From: Pseudidiomarina terrestris
Lineage (GTDB): Bacteria; Pseudomonadota; Gammaproteobacteria; Enterobacterales; Alteromonadaceae
NCBI RefSeq assembly: GCF_030466405.1
Contig: NZ_JAGGJF010000001.1
Span: forward strand, 836,435-900,434
Length of the DNA: 64,000 nucleotides
Direction of reading: 5' to 3'
How positions within the stretch are numbered: the stretch's first letter is position 1; each line of letters opens with the position of its first letter. The translations under genes were made by a program, and so were the position numbers. This document shows positions 59,696-64,000 of the stretch, in pieces. Below the pieces are notes generated by a model. The model saw only the letters and a list, made by a program, of their open reading frames with translations, had not been told where the DNA came from and did no database searches.

Positions 59696-62600
59696 GAAAA
59701 GCCTCCCGGACTGGCGCCCTATTGCGCTGAACTGTGTCAGTAATTACAGCTTTTTATATGGCGCTGCGCATCCTCATGAGTATGTCGAACGGGCATTGAC
59801 GCTGGGCTACCAGGCCATTGCCATCACCGATGAATGTTCAGTTGCCGGCGTGGTGCGTGCTTATGTAGCGCAAAAAGATGTCGCCGCATCATTGCAGTTG
59901 TTGATTGGCAGCTTTTTTCAGGTTGAACAGCTGGGCGTGCTGATTGTTCTGGCGCGAAACCGGCAAGGTTACGGTCAGCTCTGCCGGTTGATTAGTCGTG
60001 GCCGGGAGCGCTGTGAAAAAGGCAGTTATCAGGTGTTTGCGGACGATTTCCTTAGCGGGCTGGATGATTGCCTGTTGCTGTGGCGCCCGCTTAACGACCT
60101 TGCCTTTAGTGCTTATCACCAGGCGCTGGGCGAAGCTTTTCCTGAGCGTCTCTGGCTGGCGTTCTCGCGTCATTTTTGCGTTGATGATGCCAGCCAGTAC
60201 CGCCGCTATAACAACTATCACCAGCAAAGTCGGTTGCCGGTGGTCGCTGCTGACGAGGTACTCTACCCTGAGCCCGGACGGCAGCCGTTACATGATGTCG
60301 TCACTGCCATTCGCTTGCGACAAAGGGTCACGGAAGTGCGCACGCAACTGCGGCCAAATGCGGAGCATTATTTACGTGATGCGGCACAATTACAGCGCAG
60401 TTATCCACAGGACTGGCTTGCCGCTACTCAACAGGTCGCGCAGCAGTGCAGCTTTCAGCTCAGTGAATTGAGTTATGAGTATCCGGCGGAGCTGGTGCCG
60501 GCCGGGCTAACCGCCACCGCCTATTTACGGCAACTCGCTTATGCCGGAGCCAAAGAGCGCTTTCCGAATGGTTTACGGGCTGATGTGCAGGCCAAGCTGG
60601 AAAAAGAGCTCGCGTTAATTGCCGAGCTTCGCTACGAGTATTTCTTTTTAACCATCCACGACATTGTGCAATTTGCTCAGCAGCGCGACATTCTTTACCA
60701 GGGGCGCGGTTCCGCTGCAAACTCGGTGGTTTGCTATTGCCTGCAGATCACCGCAGTGAACCCGGATCAAATTGATGTACTCTTTGAGCGCTTTATTTCC
60801 AAAGAGCGCGATGAGCCGCCAGACATTGATGTAGATTTTGAGCATCAACGTCGTGAAGAGGTGATTCAGTACATTTACCAGAAGTACGGCCGTAAGCGCG
60901 CCGCATTAGCGGCAACCGTTATCCGCTACCGGTTGCGTAGTGCGTTTCGTGATGTTGGCAAGGTGCTGGGATTCAGCGAGCAGGAACTGGCGCATTATCT
61001 GCGCCAGATCGACCGCCGGGATCAGGATACCCCCTGGCAGCAACAGTTAGTGCAGTTGCAGTCGGGCCTGGCGACTACGGAGCGTGGCCGTTGGTTAGTG
61101 TCACTGACGGAGCAACTGCTGAAGTTTCCGCGGCATTTGTCGCAGCATGTCGGCGGCTTCGTTATTGCGGCTGGGGAGTTAGCCGATTTAGTGCCCGTTG
61201 AACATGCCAGTATGGCGGACCGGACCGTTATCCAATGGGACAAAGATGATCTCGAAACCCTTAAGCTGATCAAAGTGGATGTGCTGGCGTTGGGCATGCT
61301 GAGCGCGTTGCAGAAAATGCTGCAACTGGTGTGCAAACATTATCAGCGCCCGCTTGATCTGGCGAGCATTCCCACCGAAGACGCTAAAGTTTATGCGATG
61401 CTGCAGCGTGCAGACTCCGTTGGTGTGTTTCAAATCGAATCACGTGCGCAGATGAGTATGTTACCCCGCCTGCGCCCTGCTACGTTTTATGATTTGGTGG
61501 TGCAGATTGCTATCGTGCGGCCCGGGCCTATTCAGGGCGACATGGTGCATCCCTATTTACGCCGGCGTGCCGGTGAAGAAGCGGTGACCTATCCAAGTGA
61601 AGCGGTACGGCAAGTCACCGAGCGTACCCTGGGGGTACCGATCTTTCAGGAGCAAGTGATCAAGCTGGCGATGGTTGCCGCTGGCTTTAGCGGTGGTGAA
61701 GCCGATCAGCTGCGGCGCGCTATGGCGAACTGGCGCAGTACCGGTGAGTTACAGCAGTTTGAGACGAAGCTGATTAGCGGTATGCGCGAGCGCGGTTACA
61801 GTTTAGATTTTGCCCAGCGCATCTATCAGCAAATTTGTGGTTTTGGCGAGTACGGCTTCCCTGAGTCCCATTCGGCCAGTTTTGCTAACTTAGCCTATGC
61901 CTCGGCGTGGTTTAAGTACCATTACCCGGCGGCCTTTTACTGTGCATTACTGAATAGCTTACCTATGGGTTTTTACTCAGCTGAACAATTGTTGCAAGAT
62001 GCCCGGCGCCATCATCTGACGGTGCTTCCTGTAGATATTCAAACCAGTACCTGGGCACATCAGTTGGTTGCCATGCAAAATGGTTATGCGATCCGCTTAG
62101 GTTTACGTTTGATCAAAGGGCTGGCCGCACAACACGTCGAGGCGCTGCTTGCCCGCCGGCCGCAACAGGGCTTTGCCTCGCTGCAGGAGCTGCGCCAACT
62201 CGGTGCCTCCCCTGCTCTTTTGCAGCGCCTGGCCGCCGCCGATGCATTACATAAAGTCAGCGGCCATCGTTTTCAAAGTCAGTGGCAGGCATTGGCGGTA
62301 AAGGCTGAGCAGCTACCCTTGTTTAGCACCATCGACGATACCGGCTCAGACCGCGCAACCTTAGCGCAATTGCCAACACCTACAGAGGTAAGTGATATAG
62401 CAGCGGATTATCGTAGTTTAGGCGCTTCAGTGCGGCGTCACCCGCTTGCCTTATTACGTGAGCGGCGATTGTTACGCGGTGTGCGTACGGCTGCGGAGCT
62501 CGCCGGCTGTCGTCATCAGCAGGTGGTTTGCGTGGCGGGGCTGGTCACCTGCCGGCAACGGCCTGGCACCGCAGGTGGGGTTACTTTTATTACTCTTGAA

Positions 62601-62810
62601 GATGAAACCGGTATGGTGAACGTGGTGGTCTGGCAAGCGACAGCACGGGCCCAACGCGAAGCCTACCTTACGGCGCAACTCCTAAAAGTGTATGGCAAAG
62701 TTGAAATTCACGGCGATGTGATTCATGTGATTGCCGGGCGTTTAGAAGACGGCGCGCCGTTATTGGCCGAGCTTGAGCTACAGGCCAACCGTTCGCGCGA
62801 CTTTCACTAA
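59679..62810 (+). CDS. dnaE2: DnaE2, error-prone DNA polymerase III alpha
   Basis: A 1043-residue C-family polymerase for damage-induced mutagenesis. The PHP domain opens ALNCVSNYSFLYGAAHPHEYVERALTLGYQAIAITDECSVAG; the usual metal His is Asn, so its proofreading-type metal site looks degenerate. The catalytic Asp pair is in PPDIDVDFEHQRREEV, and GRGSAANS and LSQHVGGFVIA are typical polymerase motifs. An OB fold closes the protein (VAGLVTCRQRPGTAGGVTFITLEDETG). The ATG at 59679 follows GAGGAG by 10 bases and lies inside imuB; another in-frame ATG at 59661 precedes the ribosome site. Confidence 0.95.
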   Translation: MAGSAEKSLPDWRPIALNCVSNYSFLYGAAHPHEYVERALTLGYQAIAITDECSVAGVVRAYVAQKDVAASLQLLIGSFFQVEQLGVLIVLARNRQGYGQLCRLISRGRERCEKGSYQVFADDFLSGLDDCLLLWRPLNDLAFSAYHQALGEAFPERLWLAFSRHFCVDDASQYRRYNNYHQQSRLPVVAADEVLYPEPGRQPLHDVVTAIRLRQRVTEVRTQLRPNAEHYLRDAAQLQRSYPQDWLAATQQVAQQCSFQLSELSYEYPAELVPAGLTATAYLRQLAYAGAKERFPNGLRADVQAKLEKELALIAELRYEYFFLTIHDIVQFAQQRDILYQGRGSAANSVVCYCLQITAVNPDQIDVLFERFISKERDEPPDIDVDFEHQRREEVIQYIYQKYGRKRAALAATVIRYRLRSAFRDVGKVLGFSEQELAHYLRQIDRRDQDTPWQQQLVQLQSGLATTERGRWLVSLTEQLLKFPRHLSQHVGGFVIAAGELADLVPVEHASMADRTVIQWDKDDLETLKLIKVDVLALGMLSALQKMLQLVCKHYQRPLDLASIPTEDAKVYAMLQRADSVGVFQIESRAQMSMLPRLRPATFYDLVVQIAIVRPGPIQGDMVHPYLRRRAGEEAVTYPSEAVRQVTERTLGVPIFQEQVIKLAMVAAGFSGGEADQLRRAMANWRSTGELQQFETKLISGMRERGYSLDFAQRIYQQICGFGEYGFPESHSASFANLAYASAWFKYHYPAAFYCALLNSLPMGFYSAEQLLQDARRHHLTVLPVDIQTSTWAHQLVAMQNGYAIRLGLRLIKGLAAQHVEALLARRPQQGFASLQELRQLGASPALLQRLAAADALHKVSGHRFQSQWQALAVKAEQLPLFSTIDDTGSDRATLAQLPTPTEVSDIAADYRSLGASVRRHPLALLRERRLLRGVRTAAELAGCRHQQVVCVAGLVTCRQRPGTAGGVTFITLEDETGMVNVVVWQATARAQREAYLTAQLLKVYGKVEIHGDVIHVIAGRLEDGAPLLAELELQANRSRDFH

Positions 62811-62817
62811 GTTCTGT

Positions 62818-63366
62818 TTACACCGAGTGTACGTTCAAGGCGTATTCGTCTTTGAGCATCACGTAGTTCGCTGCGGACTCTGGCAAAAAGGCCAACTCTT
62901 CTTCATTAAGCTTACGTTGCTCTTGCACTGGGCTGCCGACATATAAATAGCCACTGCGCAGTACTTTACCTGGCGGAACCAGGCTCCCTGCACCAATGAT
63001 AACGTCGTCTTCGACCACGACACCGTCCATGATCACCGCCGACATTCCTATTAATACGCGGGCACCGATGGTGCACCCATGTAGCATAACGTGATGACCG
63101 ACGGTAACGTCCTCACCAATAATAAGCGGATGGCCGTCAGGGTTACGATTACTTTTGCGGCTTACATGCAACACACAGTTGTCCTGTATATTCGTGCGCG
63201 CACCGATACTAATGAAGTTCACATCACCACGGGCGGAAACGAACGGCCAGATGCTACTGTTTTCGCCTAAGGTTACGTCACCGACAATCACGGCACTCTG
63301 GTCAATGTAGACGTGTTCGCCGATAGTGGGTTCGACACCCTGATAACTACGAATATCTCCATTCAT
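62818..63366 (-). CDS. yrdA: YrdA, gamma-class carbonic anhydrase-like protein
   Basis: A 182-residue left-handed beta-helix protein of the gamma-carbonic-anhydrase family. Hexapeptide repeats start at DQSAVIVGDVTLGENSSIW. Zinc-binding histidines are in CVLHVSR, VTVGHHVMLHGCTIG. The catalytic-type acidic loop of active gamma anhydrases is not clear, so enzyme activity is open. Its position beside an rrn operon matches the enterobacterial layout. It converges on dnaE2 (7-base gap). Confidence 0.94.
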   Translation of the reverse strand: MNGDIRSYQGVEPTIGEHVYIDQSAVIVGDVTLGENSSIWPFVSARGDVNFISIGARTNIQDNCVLHVSRKSNRNPDGHPLIIGEDVTVGHHVMLHGCTIGARVLIGMSAVIMDGVVVEDDVIIGAGSLVPPGKVLRSGYLYVGSPVQEQRKLNEEELAFLPESAANYVMLKDEYALNVHSV

Positions 63367-63522
63367 GCTTCTTACCTCTCAAATTGTTATCTTTTTGATC
63401 TAAGCGCTACTGCTTTAGACTAGCAGAAACCCTTATAAGGCGCGAGTTGATACAAAAAAGCAGCGATCTGAACAACAAACCAGCAGTCAGCATAAAAACA
63501 TGCAAAAACTTGATTTAGGCGC

Positions 63523-63550
63523 TTGACGTGGCGACTTAAATCTCTAAAAT
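63523..63550 (+). promoter_or_regulatory. rrn promoter P1
   Basis: TTGACG (63523-63528) and TAAAAT (63545-63550) with a 16-base spacer, followed by the GC-rich discriminator GCGCTCC typical of stringently controlled rRNA promoters. AT-rich stretches just upstream could act as UP element. Confidence 0.85.
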
Positions 63551-63626
63551 GCGCTCCACGCTTGAGGCAGGCAACGAAGCCGCCGAAAGTAGCAGTTTAG
63601 AGTCTTAAAAAATTTAGCCGAAAGGC

Positions 63627-63654
63627 TTGACACTAAACGCCGAGGCTGTAGAAT
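63627..63654 (+). promoter_or_regulatory. rrn promoter P2
   Basis: TTGACA (63627-63632) and TAGAAT (63649-63654) with a 16-base spacer and discriminator ACGCCGCC, about 100 bases after P1. Confidence 0.88.
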
Positions 63655-63664
63655 ACGCCGCCTT

Positions 63665-63682
63665 GCTTGCTGCAACGCAAGC
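63665..63682 (+). promoter_or_regulatory. boxB-like hairpin of the rrn leader
   Basis: GCTTGC and GCAAGC pair over a 6-base loop, just upstream of boxA, in the antitermination region of the leader. Confidence 0.6.
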
Positions 63683-63703
63683 CTGCTTTTTAGGAAAGCA
63701 GAA

Positions 63704-63716
63704 CGTTCTTTAACAA
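63704..63716 (+). promoter_or_regulatory. boxA antitermination element
   Basis: GTTCTTTAACAA closely matches the rrn boxA consensus bound by NusB-NusE. Confidence 0.85.
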
Positions 63717-63889
63717 TATACCAAGCCAAGCAAACTGTGTGGGCACTTACCGGATTCAGGCAGAGAAAAGCATCTTCGGATGCGAGTATTCTTTCGTATA
63801 ACGAAGAGAATACACCTGACTGATTGGAAAAGTGCTTAACAAATTAAGATTTATTAAGTCATTGATTCAATGGGTCGATTAAACACTTT

Positions 63890-64000
63890 AAACTGAAGAG
63901 TTTGATCATGGCTCAGATTGAACGCTGGCGGCAGGCCTAACACATGCAAGTCGAGCGGTAACAGGAAGAAGCTTGCTTCTTTGCTGACGAGCGGCGGACG
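63890..64000 (+). rRNA. rrs: 16S ribosomal RNA, 5' end (partial)
   Basis: AAACTGAAGAGTTTGATCAT opens the mature 16S, followed by the universal primer region GGCTCAGATTGAACGCTGGC and the first variable helix with AGAAGCTTGCTTCT. The gene runs off the right edge. The V1 stem is of gammaproteobacterial type. The 174-base leader from boxA to here contains pairing segments expected for RNase III processing. Confidence 0.98.

Noticed and set aside
1..64000. CRISPR array, prophage or tRNA gene
   Set aside because: No regularly spaced repeats, phage structural genes or tRNA cloverleaf sequences were found by eye.

Overview
This 64 kb window looks like chromosome of a marine-type gammaproteobacterium, most likely of the Alteromonadales and possibly Idiomarinaceae-like. 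The reasons are the glmU-glmS pair, the OxyR/AhpC/AhpD and CcoG/SrkA/DsbA/YihG neighbourhoods, a yrdA gene beside an rrn operon, and a gammaproteobacterial 16S start at the right edge. The genus is an inference from gene content only. Genes are tightly packed on both strands with many short overlaps. There is no prophage, CRISPR array or complete insertion sequence.

Layout. 1-3001: end of glmU, then glmS, closed by a strong terminator. 3002-9100: small envelope and stress genes (lipoprotein, alpha/beta hydrolase, DUF2157-like membrane protein, cupin, cysteine-tipped CDF-like transporter, GlsB-type protein, zinc ribbon, DUF3015). 9129-16896: DUF4105 protein, converging on an operon of TonB-dependent receptor, TVP38-flavoprotein fusion and uracil-DNA glycosylase-like protein; a damaged AraC regulator is divergent from it. 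17013-24650: housekeeping and redox genes (AhpD-like, DoxX-like, methyltransferase, YghU, BON lipoprotein, YccF, saccharopine-dehydrogenase-like, pldA, DUF4442, yjdM, ChaC-like, ICMT-like). 24714-31666: composite c-di-GMP enzyme, a second DUF2157-like protein, a PH-domain pair, a DJ-1/PfpI protein and DUF4168. 31842-34510: two-component pair with a sigma-54 activator. 34494-37697: PQQ-dependent sugar dehydrogenase and a PqqU-like receptor in one operon. 37770-40013: oxyR divergent from ahpC-ahpD.

42148-50880 is the most unusual part. One compact operon encodes a secreted protein, an FHA-GAF protein, a membrane Ser/Thr kinase with TPRs, a soluble histidine kinase and a NarL-type regulator. Beside it lies a secreted subtilase with SLH-like C-terminal repeats. 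A dyad that matches the NarL-type heptamer lies in front of the subtilase gene, so a Ser/Thr kinase to histidine kinase to NarL regulator to protease route is a plausible but untested model.

51106-62810: ccoG-srkA-dsbA, yihG, then an accessory patch with an AbiE toxin-antitoxin pair (its promoter region carries a 64-bp-period duplicated operator module) and an IS3-family remnant. The SOS mutasome imuA-imuB-dnaE2 follows under a consensus LexA box. 62818-64000: yrdA and an rrn operon start with two promoters, boxA and the 5' end of 16S rRNA.

Thiol and peroxide defence recurs through the window (AhpC/AhpD/OxyR, YghU, a ChaC-like protein, AhpD-like, DsbA, flavoprotein disulfide reductase).
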